Below, piece after piece: positions 45,499 through 58,103 of a DNA stretch of 64,000 nucleotides. The notes below the pieces were generated by a model. It had not been told where the DNA came from. It saw only the letters and a program-made list of their open reading frames with translations, and did no database searches. Origin of the DNA: an uncultured Alphaproteobacteria bacterium (lineage in GTDB: Bacteria; Pseudomonadota; Alphaproteobacteria; GCA-2731375). Where the stretch lies: assembly GCA_951812805.1 (NCBI GenBank), contig CATOSZ010000019.1:1-64000 (forward strand), written 5' to 3'. A program made the translations under genes and the position numbers. Position 1 is the first letter of the stretch; each line of letters opens with the position of its first letter.

Positions 45499-47546
45499 GG
45501 CGCCTCCTTGGCCGCGACGACGAGGTTGCCGAAACCGTCGACCCGCCCCTCGTGCCCGGCCTCGACGAAGATGGTCGTATCGGCCTGCTCCAACACCGCG
45601 GGGCCGGGAATGCGGGTGCCGACCGGCAAGGCCAGCCGATCGAACACCGGCGTCTCGGTCCATCCGCCGCCGACCCAGACCGGCCGCAGGGCGAGCGGTT
45701 CCGCCCCGCCCAGGCCGGCGGGCGCCAGCAGCTTCGGATCGAAACGCGGGCGGCGGCCGACGACCCAGACACGCAGGTTCATCACCCGGATCGGCAGGCC
45801 GCTCAACAGGCGGCCGTAGGCCCGTTCGTAGGCCGCCTCGAAGGCGGTGCGAACGATGTTCTCGTCGACCCCGGTGCCCGCGTCGCCGACGGTGAGGTCG
45901 AGCGGCACCGCGATGGTGTGGGTCTGCCCCTGGTAGAGCATGTCGAGCTGGAAGTGGTCCTCGACCCCGTCCAGCGCGACACCGGCGCGGGCGAGCGCGG
46001 CGCGGCCCCGTTTGCTGAGCGCCACCATCTCGCCGTCCAGCCGCGCGACGTCCAGGCCGTCCAGGGGTGCGACCAGGCTGGAGACGTAGTCGACCCGCAT
46101 GTCGGCGACGACGCAGCCGAGCGCGCTGGTGATGCCCGGATAGCGCGGCACCAGGGCGCGGGCCAGCCCGACCTCGTCGATCAGCGCGCCGACGTGCAGC
46201 GCGCCGCCGCCGCCGAACGGCATCAGCGCGAAGTCCTTCGGATCGTGGCCGCGCTCGACCGAGACCAGGCGCAGGGCACCGGCCATGGAGGCGTTGGCGA
46301 CCCGGACGATCGCCTCGGCCGCGGCCATCACGTCGAGCCCCAGAGGTTCGCCCACCTCCCGCTCGATGGCCCGCCTGGCCGCCGCGACGTCGAGGGAGGC
46401 ACGGCCGCCGATCGGCTGGTCCGCGTTGATACGACCCATCACCACGTTGGCGTCGGTCACCGTCGGCTTGTCGTTGCCCTGGGCGTAGCAGACCGGCCCC
46501 GGGTCCGAACCGGCGCTGTCCGGGCCGATCCTGAGGATGCCGCCCCGGTCGACCCGGGCGATGGAGCCGCCGCCGGCGCTGATCGTGGTGATCTCGATCA
46601 TCGGCGAGCGGATGACGAGGCCGAAGTCGATCTCGGTCTGCGGCGCTTCCGCGCTGGCCCCCTCGACGACGAGGGAGACGTCGAAACTCGTCCCGCCCAT
46701 GTCGCAGGTGATGACGTTCTCGAAACCGGCCGCGCGGGCGATATGCGTCGCGGCGATGACGCCGGCCGCCGGCCCGGAAAGCGCCGTGCGCACCGGCAGG
46801 CGGCGCGCCTCCGCCGCCGCCATGACGCCGCCGTTCGACTGCACGATCAACAGCTCGCCGCCGAAGCCGCCCTGCTCCAGCGCCTGGCCGAGGCTTTCGA
46901 GATAGCGTCCCAGCACCGGCTGCAGATAGGCGTTGAGGGCGGCGGTCGAGCCGCGTTCGAACTCGCGGATCTCGTTCAGAATACGGCTCGCCCGGGTGAC
47001 GTGCGCGTTGGGCCAGACCTCGGCTACCGCGTCCGCCGCCAGGCGTTCGTTCTCGTCGTTGGCATAGGCATTCACGAAGAACACGCAGACCGCTTCCGCG
47101 CCGCGGGCCAGCAGCTCGCGGGCGGCGGCACGCACCGCGTCGAGGTCGACCGGCGTGGCGACGGTGCCGTCGGCCAGCACCCGTTCCGCCACCTCGAGGC
47201 GGAGGTCGCGCGGGATCGCCGGTACGAAGCCGCCCCACAGGCCCCAGGTCTCCGGCCGGTCGCGCCGGCGCATCTCCAGCACGTCGCGAAACCCGGCGGT
47301 GGTGATGAGTCCGGCCCGCGCGCCCTTGCGTTCCAGCAATGCGTTGGTGCCGACGGTCGTGCCGTGCACCACGGTGGCAACGTCGCCAAGCGCCGCCCCG
47401 GTGGCGGCGATTCCCTCGACCACGCCCTGCGACTGATCGGGCCGGCTGGTCGGCACCTTGGCGACCGTCGTCGTCCCACTCGCCTCGTCCAGCAGGAACA
47501 GGTCGGTGAAGGTGCCGCCGACGTCGACCCCGATGATCGCGCTCAC
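45495..47546 (-). CDS. hyuA: Hydantoinase/oxoprolinase subunit A (HyuA)
   Basis: 683 residues. The actin-like ATP-binding N-terminus is AIIGVDVGGTFTDLFLLD, followed by VVHGTTVGTNALLERKG and VITCDMGGTSFDVSLV, then FGGGGALHVGALIDEVG. With HyuB it forms an ATP-dependent cyclic-amide hydrolase (N-methylhydantoinase, 5-oxoprolinase or acetone-carboxylase-like). GTG 47546 overlaps the HyuB stop (GTGA) and has GGAG close upstream. The gene order hyuB-hyuA-hydrolase is compatible with hydantoin-type substrates; the exact substrate is not evident. Confidence 0.92.
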   Translation of the reverse strand: MSAIIGVDVGGTFTDLFLLDEASGTTTVAKVPTSRPDQSQGVVEGIAATGAALGDVATVVHGTTVGTNALLERKGARAGLITTAGFRDVLEMRRRDRPETWGLWGGFVPAIPRDLRLEVAERVLADGTVATPVDLDAVRAAARELLARGAEAVCVFFVNAYANDENERLAADAVAEVWPNAHVTRASRILNEIREFERGSTAALNAYLQPVLGRYLESLGQALEQGGFGGELLIVQSNGGVMAAAEARRLPVRTALSGPAAGVIAATHIARAAGFENVITCDMGGTSFDVSLVVEGASAEAPQTEIDFGLVIRSPMIEITTISAGGGSIARVDRGGILRIGPDSAGSDPGPVCYAQGNDKPTVTDANVVMGRINADQPIGGRASLDVAAARRAIEREVGEPLGLDVMAAAEAIVRVANASMAGALRLVSVERGHDPKDFALMPFGGGGALHVGALIDEVGLARALVPRYPGITSALGCVVADMRVDYVSSLVAPLDGLDVARLDGEMVALSKRGRAALARAGVALDGVEDHFQLDMLYQGQTHTIAVPLDLTVGDAGTGVDENIVRTAFEAAYERAYGRLLSGLPIRVMNLRVWVVGRRPRFDPKLLAPAGLGGAEPLALRPVWVGGGWTETPVFDRLALPVGTRIPGPAVLEQADTTIFVEAGHEGRVDGFGNLVVAAKEAP

Positions 47547-49279
47547 AGCTCCGCCTCCGCCCGCAGGGCCGCGGTCGCCGCGTCGTCGAGCCGCCCCTCG
47601 CCGTCGACCACGCAGGCATAGTCGCGCCGCGCCGCTTCCGCCGTGACGTAGCCGAGGCGGACGTCTTCGGCCACCGCCGCCGGCGCCCGGGCCCGCGCCC
47701 GGCCGTAGCCGCCGCCCCCCGGCGTCTCCAGCCGCACCGCCTGGCCGCGCCGCAGGCGGATGTCGACGGTCTTCGAGGCCATGTCCGGGGTTCGGGGACC
47801 CGCGTCGTTCTCCCATTCGAAGCGGTTCAGCGCGCCCGGCCCGCCGCCCTCGACGCCCGGCGGCGCGAAGCGGCCGCGTTCGCCGAACAGGAAGGCCTCG
47901 CAGTCCTCTTCCAGCAGTTCGATCTCGTAGACCGCGCCGAGGCCGCCGCGGTTGCGCCCGGGCCCGCCGCTGTCGGGGCGCAGCGCCCATTGCCGGAAGC
48001 GGACGGGATAGGCCGCCTCCAGGATCTCCAGCGGCGGAATGGTCGCCGTCGAGATCGGCGCGTTGCCGTGGTTGAGGCCGTCGCCCTCCGGATGGCCGCC
48101 GTGGCCGCCGCCGAAGAAGCTGAACAGCACCCAGCGCCGCCCGTCCGCCCGGTGCCCGGCCATCGACAGCGCGTTGATGGTGCCGTAGGCGCAGCCGTTC
48201 ACCCGCTCCGGCGCCGCCTGGGCCAACGCCACGAAAACCAGGTCGATGATGCGCAGGATGGTTTCCGTATAGCCGCCGACCGGCTTCGGCGCTCCGGCCG
48301 ACAGCAGGCTGGTCTCGGGAATTTCGAAGCGGATCGGCGCCAGCACGCCGGCGTTCGCCGGCACCTCGCGGAAGACGTGCTTGAGCGCGACGTAGCAGGA
48401 CGCGATCGCGGTCGAGCGCGAGATGTTGACCGGTCCGGCGCAGGCCGCCGCCGTGCCGGTGAAATCCAGCGTCATCTCCTCCCCGGCGATCCCGATGGCG
48501 AGCGCGATTCTGAGTGGCTCGTCCCGGATGCCGTCGTTGTCGAGCCAGTCCTCGGCCCGGTAGGTCCCGTCCGGCAGCTCCGCGATATAGCTCCGCATCA
48601 AGCGTCCCGCGCGCGCCTTCAGCTCGTGAAAGGCGGCCTCGATCCGCGCCTCGCCTTGTTCGTCCAGCAGCCCGCCGAGGCGCCGGGCGCCGATCTCGAG
48701 GGCGTTGATCTGGCCGTTGAGATCGCCATAGAGGCTGCCCGGCAGGCGGGAATTGGCGGAAAGGATGTCGAGCACGTCGCGGCGAAACACGCCGGCGGCA
48801 TAAAGCTTCACCGGCGGGATCAGCATGCCTTCCTGGAAGCTCTCGGTCGCGACCGGGTTGTAGTTGCCAGGCACGTTGCCGCCGACATCGTGCCAATGGC
48901 CGACGGAAGCGAGGTAGCAGAACAGCCGCCCGTCGCGAAAGAACGGCCGTACCAGCTTGAAGTCCGAGAGATGGGTACCGCCCTCGTAGGGGTCGTTGAA
49001 GATGAAGACGTCGCCGTCCTCGAGGCCGCCGTCGGCCGCCACCTTGTCGATCACCGCCTTCACGGCGAAGGCCATGACGCCGACGAAGATCGGCAGGCCG
49101 GAACGGCCCTGCGCCAGGGTTTCGCCGGTTTCCGGGTGATAGAGGCCGTGGCTGGCGTCGTGCGCCTCGGCGATGATCGGGTTGAAGGCGGAACGGAACA
49201 GCGTCGCGTCCATCTCGTCGACAATCCCTTCGAGCCGCCCCTGCAGCACGGCCAGGGTCACGGGATCAAGCTCGGCCAT
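47543..49279 (-). CDS. hyuB: Hydantoinase/oxoprolinase subunit B (HyuB)
   Basis: 578 residues. LDPVTLAVLQGRLEGIVDEM, RSAFNPIIAEAHDASHGLY, DGDVFIFNDPYEGGTHLSD and the C-terminal GGPGRNRGGLGAVYEIELL are the standard HyuB landmarks. It contributes the metal-dependent hydrolytic site to the HyuAB complex. First gene of the leftward operon hyuB-hyuA-hydrolase-EamA; the promoter lies in 49280-49492, shared with the divergent monooxygenase gene. Confidence 0.93.
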   Translation of the reverse strand: MAELDPVTLAVLQGRLEGIVDEMDATLFRSAFNPIIAEAHDASHGLYHPETGETLAQGRSGLPIFVGVMAFAVKAVIDKVAADGGLEDGDVFIFNDPYEGGTHLSDFKLVRPFFRDGRLFCYLASVGHWHDVGGNVPGNYNPVATESFQEGMLIPPVKLYAAGVFRRDVLDILSANSRLPGSLYGDLNGQINALEIGARRLGGLLDEQGEARIEAAFHELKARAGRLMRSYIAELPDGTYRAEDWLDNDGIRDEPLRIALAIGIAGEEMTLDFTGTAAACAGPVNISRSTAIASCYVALKHVFREVPANAGVLAPIRFEIPETSLLSAGAPKPVGGYTETILRIIDLVFVALAQAAPERVNGCAYGTINALSMAGHRADGRRWVLFSFFGGGHGGHPEGDGLNHGNAPISTATIPPLEILEAAYPVRFRQWALRPDSGGPGRNRGGLGAVYEIELLEEDCEAFLFGERGRFAPPGVEGGGPGALNRFEWENDAGPRTPDMASKTVDIRLRRGQAVRLETPGGGGYGRARARAPAAVAEDVRLGYVTAEAARRDYACVVDGEGRLDDAATAALRAEAEL

Positions 49280-49599
49280 GACGGTTCGCCCCTACGCTTC
49301 AGCACCTCGACGCCGGCAGGATTAGCACAAATCATGGCCCGGCGATGCGCCGGCGCGTTGCCCCCCATGGCCCTCAGGGGCCCGGTGGCGGGAACCGGCT
49401 CGCGCGCGCCGCTAAGGGCCACCTCCCCTTGCCACGATTTCCGCCCTCCGCCATGGTGGCCGCGACCGTGTCGTCGCGCCGGAGGGAGGCAAATGTCTGA
49501 GGTTTCCGCCCCTACGAATGACCGCGCGCCCGAAACCGATATCGGCTTCGACGCCATTGTCGTCGGTGCCGGCTTCGGCGGGCTCTATATGCTGCATTG

Positions 49600-52154
<2,555 letters not shown>

Positions 52155-52547
52155 GGGCCGGCGGCGGAACGTGGGGATCAGGTGGGGTTCTTGAAGTGGC
52201 AATGAGCTTTTGAAGTAGTGTCCAGACTGTTCTGCAAGTTTGTCATGGCTGCCGATGAGGGCCACCGGCATGCCTGGCGCGGAGATTTCGATTGCTCGGA
52301 GCGCCAGGCATGCCGAGCCGCCGTCAGGCGGCTTTCTGGATGCGTTCGCTTTTGCTCTCCTTGAGATGGATCATGTTGAGCTAGCGGTTGGCATCCAGCC
52401 AGTCCTCATGGATTTCGATCGCGAGAGCCCGGACCAGCCGGAGGCAGCTCATCCACCCCATCGGCCCGGACTTGTGCCCCAGCTACGAAACCCCTTTTGC
52501 AGAACAATCTGTACAGGACCCGTTTTGATTTGCCCGCCTTTGCGATG

Positions 52548-52596
52548 AAAGCCCCCAGGCTGATTGGCTCCATATAGCGGATCAGCCTGGGGCTTT
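52548..52596 (-). terminator. Terminator-like stem-loop after istB (copy C)
   Basis: Same hairpin as at 20445-20493, 14 bases past the istB stop. Intact here. Confidence 0.7.
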
Positions 52597-52609
52597 GCTT
52601 ACAGGGCGG

Positions 52610-53341
52610 CTACTTTTGTCGTCGCTGTTTGCTTTGTGCGAAGCGGTAAGACATGTTGCCTGTTTCGATGATTGCGCAGTGATGCGTTACACGATCCAGC
52701 AACGCGGTTGTCATTTTTGCATCTCCGAAGACGGAGACCCATTCCCCGAACTCCAGATTGGTGGTGATGATGACGCTGGTCTTCTCATAGAGTTTGCTGA
52801 TCAGGTGGAACAAGAGCGCACCGCCGGATTTGGGGAATGGGATATAGCCCAGTTCGTCGATGATGACGCAATCCATGGCCGTCAGTTGCCGGATGATCTT
52901 GCCGGCGTTGCCTTCGGCCTGTTCCTTGATCAGCGCATTGATCAGATCGACGGCGTTGAAGAAACGGACCTTCTTTCCCTGATTGATCAACAGCGTCCCC
53001 AGAGCAATGGCGATGTGGGTTTTGCCCGTACCGGTTCCGCCCACCAGAATGAGGTTGTGGGCCTCCTGGGTGAACTGCCCTGAGCAGAAGGGGTCGATTT
53101 GCGCTTGGGTGACGGCGGCTAGGCCGTAATCGAAAGTGGCGAAGTCCTTATGGTGGGGGAACTTCGAGGCCCGCATTTGGTGCTGGATAGAGCGCACCCG
53201 GCGCTCTACAGTCTCGGCGTCGATCAGTTGCTTTATCGCAGTGGTCAGACTTGGCGGCTTGCGCGCGGCCAGCAAAGCTTCGGCGCAAGCCGCCATTCCA
53301 TACAGCCTCAGGGCGATCAGTTGGTCTATCAAAGCTTTCAT
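52610..53341 (-). CDS. istB: IS21 helper ATPase IstB (copy C)
   Basis: 243 residues, the same protein as in copies A and B, ATGA-coupled to istA. Confidence 0.93.
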   Translation of the reverse strand: MKALIDQLIALRLYGMAACAEALLAARKPPSLTTAIKQLIDAETVERRVRSIQHQMRASKFPHHKDFATFDYGLAAVTQAQIDPFCSGQFTQEAHNLILVGGTGTGKTHIAIALGTLLINQGKKVRFFNAVDLINALIKEQAEGNAGKIIRQLTAMDCVIIDELGYIPFPKSGGALLFHLISKLYEKTSVIITTNLEFGEWVSVFGDAKMTTALLDRVTHHCAIIETGNMSYRFAQSKQRRQK

Positions 53342-54837
53342 GCGACGGCCTCCCCGGCAACGCACAGCGTCTCATAGCGCTTGCAGTCCGCTTCGGGCCG
53401 CAAGGTCAGTTGCGGATAGGCGTGGCTCTCGCCCCATGGCGCGATGACCGGCTCCACCAGTTGGTTGATCAGATTGATGATGGCCGGAAGGCGCAGCGTG
53501 TTCTGCTCCACGGCCAGTTCACAGGCTATCTCGACCACCTCGATCCCGTGATCCTGGGCCAGCAGGAGCAGATCGACAAACTCCCGGTCCCCGCCTTTGC
53601 CGGCCATGTAATGCGCCCTGACCCGGTGCATCGCCTCAGGCAATTGCCAACCCACAAAGGGCGCGCCATCTCTCAGCGCGCCGGGCTTGCGGTCGAGTAG
53701 GGGCAGGTAATGCCAGGGCTCGAAATAGCTGGCGTTGCGGGTAAAGCGGCGCTTGTGCTCGGCAATCACATTCTGCCCTGACACAACCACGATCCGGTCC
53801 GCATAGGCGCGCAGAGAGACAAGCTCCCCGGCGAACCGGGAGGGGACGCTATAGCGATTGGTGGCATATTGGACCAGACAGGTAGAGCGGACACGAGCGG
53901 CCTTCTCAACATAGCCGTCAAAAGCCCGGCCCAGGGGACGCAGTTCGGCGCACTCGTCTGCGAACACGTCCGAGATCTTGCGATCCGATTGTTCGGGGTG
54001 GGCGCGATTCGCCAATTCCTCGCAGCGCAGACGCAACCAGCCGTTCAGCGCATCCAGATCGTCAAAGGCGGGCTTGGGCGCAAACAGCTGTCCCCGCAGG
54101 AACCCAACCTGGTTCTCAATCTGACCCTTCTCCCACCCCGCCGCGGGTGTGCAAGCAACCGGTTCCATCACATAGTGGTTCATCAACGCCAGAAAGCGCG
54201 GATGGAACACACGGTCCTTAGAGCGCGAAACATAGGTTACCATCGTCTTGGGGTTGTCGATGATCACCCGGCGCGGTACGCCGCCATAGAAAGACATCGC
54301 CCGTGCAAAGGCGTCCAGCACCATCTCCTGAGATTCGCTGGGATAGGCAACAACAAAGGGCTTGCGGCTATGACATAGGCGGAAGTGGGCAACCTTTACC
54401 TTCTGCTCGACACCGCCCAGGACAGCGTATTCCGTGCTCCAGTCAAACTGGAGCGCGTCACCTGCCGTAAAGTGCAACGGAATGAACGCATCCCCCGATC
54501 CGGCGCCAGAACGCTTCAGGTCGCGGACAAACCTCTGAACCGTCGAGTAGGATCCGCTATAGCCTTCCGACACAAGCTGCTCATAAAGCTTCTTGGCCGT
54601 CCGGCGCTCACGGCGCGGGCGCCCCAGGTCCTGCTCAAAGAGCGCCCGAAGCCGGCTGGCGAAGCCATCGCTAAGCTTACGCCGGACGGGTGAAACGCGC
54701 CGCTGATAGCTCGGTGGATCGCCGTCCTTCAGATACTTCTTAATCGTGTTCCGCGACAAACCAGTCTGACGAGATACAGATCGGATACTCCGACCCTCCC
54801 GTAATATCCAACGTCGGATCTTCAATACGCTTTCCAT
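53338..54837 (-). CDS. istA: IS21 transposase IstA (copy C)
   Basis: 499 residues, intact, one residue different from copy B (VRRKLSD). The helix-turn-helix and DDE residues are as described for copy B; the same GTG 27 bases upstream of the ATG is a possible alternative start. Confidence 0.93.
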   Translation of the reverse strand: MESVLKIRRWILREGRSIRSVSRQTGLSRNTIKKYLKDGDPPSYQRRVSPVRRKLSDGFASRLRALFEQDLGRPRRERRTAKKLYEQLVSEGYSGSYSTVQRFVRDLKRSGAGSGDAFIPLHFTAGDALQFDWSTEYAVLGGVEQKVKVAHFRLCHSRKPFVVAYPSESQEMVLDAFARAMSFYGGVPRRVIIDNPKTMVTYVSRSKDRVFHPRFLALMNHYVMEPVACTPAAGWEKGQIENQVGFLRGQLFAPKPAFDDLDALNGWLRLRCEELANRAHPEQSDRKISDVFADECAELRPLGRAFDGYVEKAARVRSTCLVQYATNRYSVPSRFAGELVSLRAYADRIVVVSGQNVIAEHKRRFTRNASYFEPWHYLPLLDRKPGALRDGAPFVGWQLPEAMHRVRAHYMAGKGGDREFVDLLLLAQDHGIEVVEIACELAVEQNTLRLPAIINLINQLVEPVIAPWGESHAYPQLTLRPEADCKRYETLCVAGEAVA

Positions 54838-55155
54838 CAATACCACCTGCTCTTTCCTCCGCACTGTTCCGTGCGGATGCTAGCGTTCCAGGTGGGTCAA
54901 TTCTTACCGCTCATAACCCACCAAAGTGGGTCAGTTTTGCATGCCGATTCACAGCCGATTTTCCAGGCCGGAATGCCCCCAAAATCACGGCGATTTTCCA
55001 GACGGTTTCGACCGTGAAAAAATATTTCCGAACATGATTCTTAATTATTTCTGTCCCGCTACACGCCGCACCGGGGCAGGCCGTCGCCCCCCGTATGGAC
55101 GGGTGCGTGCATCCGGGCCAGACTGCGCGCGCAACGATACGAGGGAGAAGACGCC

Positions 55156-56547
55156 ATGGACCGGGATGCATTGAAACAGGCCGCCGTCGCGGCGATCGAG
55201 GCGCGGCGCGACGAGCTGATCGAGATCGGCGAAACCATCCTGCGCAATCCCGAAACCGGCTTCCGCGAGGTCAAGACGGAAGCCCTGGTGGTCGAGAAGA
55301 TGAAGAGCCTGGGGTTGGAGCCGCAGAGCGGCCTGGCCGTCACCGGTGTCAAGGCGCGCCTCAACAACGAGAACACCGGCCCGACCCTCGCCCTCATCGG
55401 CGAACTCGACAGCCTGATGATCTCCGACCATCCGCATGCCGATCCGAAGACCGGCGCGGCGCATGCCTGCGGCCACAACGCGCAGATCACCGGCATGCTG
55501 GGCGCCGCGATGGGCATCATCGACGGTGCCGTCGCCGAGCATCTGACCGGCAACATCGCCTTCGTCGCCGTTCCGGCGGAGGAGCTGATCGAGGTCGGCC
55601 ACCGCCTGGACCTGCGCGCCAAAGGCGAAATCGAGTTCCTGACCGGCAAGGCGGAGTTCATCCGCCGCGGCCATTTCGACGACGTCGACCTGGCGCTGAT
55701 GTGCCATACCAAGACCGACACGGTGGCGAGCCATGTCGCGCTCTCGTCCAACGGGCCCCTGATCAAGAAGATCCGCTTCATCGGCAAGGCGGCGCATGCG
55801 GGCGGGCGGCCGCAATACGGCATCAACGCCCTCAACGCCGCCAACCTGGCGATGACGGCGATCGCGCTGCTGCGTGAGACCTTCTTCGATTCCGACACCA
55901 TCCGCATCCATCCGATCATCACCAAGGGCGGCGAGGCGGTGAGCGCGGTGCCCGCCGACGTCCACCTCGAAACCTTCATCCGCGGCCGGACCCTGGAAGG
56001 CATCGTCGATGCCAACGCCAAGGTCGACCGGGCGGTGAAGGGGGCGGCGATGGCGATCGGCGCCAAGGTCGAGATCGAGACCACGGCCGGCTACCTGCCG
56101 CAGACCAACAACGAGCGGATGACCGATATCTGGGGCGACAACGTGAAATCGCTCTATGGCGAGGACCAGTTCTATATCGAGCGTCACCGCACCGGCTCCA
56201 CCGATATGGGCGACCTCGGCCACATCATGCCGGTGACCCACCCTTATATCTTCGGCGCCAGCGGCGTGGCGCATGCCAACGACTATCTGATGGTGGACAA
56301 GGACGCGGTCTATGTCGGCATGGCGAAGCTGCTGGCGATGACCGCGATCGACCTGCTGGCGGACGAGGCGGCGGTGGCGACCCGGATCCTCGACGAGCAG
56401 AAGCCGAAACTCTCGAAGGCGGACTATCTCGCCTTCAACCGCCGGATGATGGCGGTCGACCGGTACGCGGCGCCCGCCATCGAAGGCGGCATCGCCGATC
56501 GCGGCGCCAGCGACTCCGACACGGCCGACAAACTCTCGGCCGAATGA
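55156..56547 (+). CDS. M20-family amidohydrolase/peptidase
   Basis: 463 residues. The metal-dependent M20 fold is shown by RRDELIEIGETILRNPETGF, LALIGELDSLMISDHPHADP (metal Asp region), GAAHACGHNAQITGMLGAAM, VAVPAEELIEVG (catalytic Glu pair) and GKAAHAGGRPQYGINALNAA (dimerisation domain). Similar to aminobenzoyl-glutamate or indole-3-acetyl-amino-acid hydrolases, so it probably cleaves an N-acyl or aryl amide. GAGGGAG precedes the ATG. It overlaps the acyl-CoA ligase gene by ATGA; IS21 C ends 202 bases upstream. Confidence 0.9.
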   Translation: MDRDALKQAAVAAIEARRDELIEIGETILRNPETGFREVKTEALVVEKMKSLGLEPQSGLAVTGVKARLNNENTGPTLALIGELDSLMISDHPHADPKTGAAHACGHNAQITGMLGAAMGIIDGAVAEHLTGNIAFVAVPAEELIEVGHRLDLRAKGEIEFLTGKAEFIRRGHFDDVDLALMCHTKTDTVASHVALSSNGPLIKKIRFIGKAAHAGGRPQYGINALNAANLAMTAIALLRETFFDSDTIRIHPIITKGGEAVSAVPADVHLETFIRGRTLEGIVDANAKVDRAVKGAAMAIGAKVEIETTAGYLPQTNNERMTDIWGDNVKSLYGEDQFYIERHRTGSTDMGDLGHIMPVTHPYIFGASGVAHANDYLMVDKDAVYVGMAKLLAMTAIDLLADEAAVATRILDEQKPKLSKADYLAFNRRMMAVDRYAAPAIEGGIADRGASDSDTADKLSAE

Positions 56548-58088
56548 CGACACTCGGCGACAGTTTGGTGCGGGCGGCGGCCCGCTGGCCGGAAAAGACC
56601 GCCCTCGTCTTCGAAGGCCGGCGCTGGCGTTTCGTTGAATGGAACCGGCAGGCCAACCGCGCCGCCCATGCCTTCGCCGCGCGCGGCATCGCCGCCGGCG
56701 ACCGGGTCGCCTTCCTGACCTGGAACCTGCCGGAACAGGTCATCGCCTTCTTCGGGCTGCTGAAGCTCGGCGCGGTGCCGGTGCCGATCAACTACCGCCT
56801 GGCGGCGAACGAAGTGCGCTACATCGTCGAGGACTGCGGCGCCCGAATTCTGGTCTTCGAGGACAAGCTGCGCGCGGCGATCCAAAGCCTCGACGGCGGG
56901 CCCGAACGGATCGTCGTCGAGGGTGCTGCCGAAGGCGGTGAAAACACCTGGGCGGATTTCATCGCCCCCGCCGCCGAGCACGAACCGGCCGGCGGGCCCG
57001 GCCCGGACGACACCGCCTTCATCATGTACACCTCTGGCACCACGGGGCGGCCGAAGGGCGTGATGCGCAGCCACCGGGCGGAGCTCGCCGGCGGCGACAT
57101 CATGGCCGAGGTCTGTGGTTTCACTCACGACGACCGGATCATCGACAACAAGCCACTGTTCCATATCGCGCAGCTGCAGCTGCAACTGCTGCCCTTCGTG
57201 GCGCGCGGTGCGACCAACGTGATGACGCGGGGCTTCGACGTCCCCGAGACGTTGGCCCTGGTCGAGAGCGAGCGGCTGACCTGCCTGCACGGCGTGCCGA
57301 CGCAGCTGGTCGAGATGATGCAGGCCGACCTTTCCGGCCATGATCTTTCCAGCCTGCAGTGCGGTTTCTTCGGCGGGCAGAACCTGGCCGACGACGTCAC
57401 GCGCAAGTGCGTGGCGCTGTTCCCGGGCCGCTTCCTCAACGTCTACGGCTCGACGGAGGCCCTGACCGTCACCACCTGCGACTATCGCCGTCACCCCGAC
57501 CGCCTCGGCAGCGTCGGGCCGGCCGCGCCGGGGATGGAAGTGCGCGTTCTGCGGGCGGGCGCGGCGCCGGGCGCGGTCGAGGACCTCGCGGGACCGGGCG
57601 AGGTCGGTGAGCTGATCTGCCGCGGCCCGAGCCTGATGAGCGGTTATTTCGGCCTGCCGGAACGGACGGCGAGCGCACTCGCCGGCGGCTGGTATCACAC
57701 GGGCGACGCGGCCCACGCCGAAGCGGACGGCTTCGTCACCGTGCTGGGTCGCATGGACCACACCATCAAGACCGGCGGCGAGAACGTGCATCCGAGCGAG
57801 GTGGAGAACCTGCTGTTCACCCATCCCGCCGTGGCCGACGCCGCCGTCGTCGGCCTGCCGAGCACCCGCTGGGGCCAGGCCGTGGTGGCGGCGATCCGGC
57901 CCGGCGACCCGGCGCTCACCCCCGAGGCGCTCGACGCCTTCTGCCGCGAAAGCCCGGACCTCGCGCGCTACAAGCGGCCCCGGCGCTATATCTTCCTCGA
58001 CGAGATCCCCTCGAACTCGACCGGCAAGGTGGAGCGCGAGCGCTTGAAACAGCTGCTGGCCGAGCGCTTCGACGGCCCCCTGCCCTGA
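56544..58088 (+). CDS. Class I acyl-CoA ligase (AMP-binding)
   Basis: 514 residues. The P-loop FIMYTSGTTGRPKGVM (about 152-167), NVYGSTEALTVTT (A5), GWYHTGDAAHAEADGF (A7), GRMDHTIKTGGENVHPSEVE (A8) and the A10 lysine in SNSTGKVER are all in place. It would convert the carboxylate released by the preceding amidohydrolase to a CoA thioester; that link is inference from coupling (4-base overlap). The LLM-type gene follows after 15 bases. Confidence 0.92.
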   Translation: MTTLGDSLVRAAARWPEKTALVFEGRRWRFVEWNRQANRAAHAFAARGIAAGDRVAFLTWNLPEQVIAFFGLLKLGAVPVPINYRLAANEVRYIVEDCGARILVFEDKLRAAIQSLDGGPERIVVEGAAEGGENTWADFIAPAAEHEPAGGPGPDDTAFIMYTSGTTGRPKGVMRSHRAELAGGDIMAEVCGFTHDDRIIDNKPLFHIAQLQLQLLPFVARGATNVMTRGFDVPETLALVESERLTCLHGVPTQLVEMMQADLSGHDLSSLQCGFFGGQNLADDVTRKCVALFPGRFLNVYGSTEALTVTTCDYRRHPDRLGSVGPAAPGMEVRVLRAGAAPGAVEDLAGPGEVGELICRGPSLMSGYFGLPERTASALAGGWYHTGDAAHAEADGFVTVLGRMDHTIKTGGENVHPSEVENLLFTHPAVADAAVVGLPSTRWGQAVVAAIRPGDPALTPEALDAFCRESPDLARYKRPRRYIFLDEIPSNSTGKVERERLKQLLAERFDGPLP

Positions 58089-58103
58089 CCTGGAGACGCG
58101 CCC

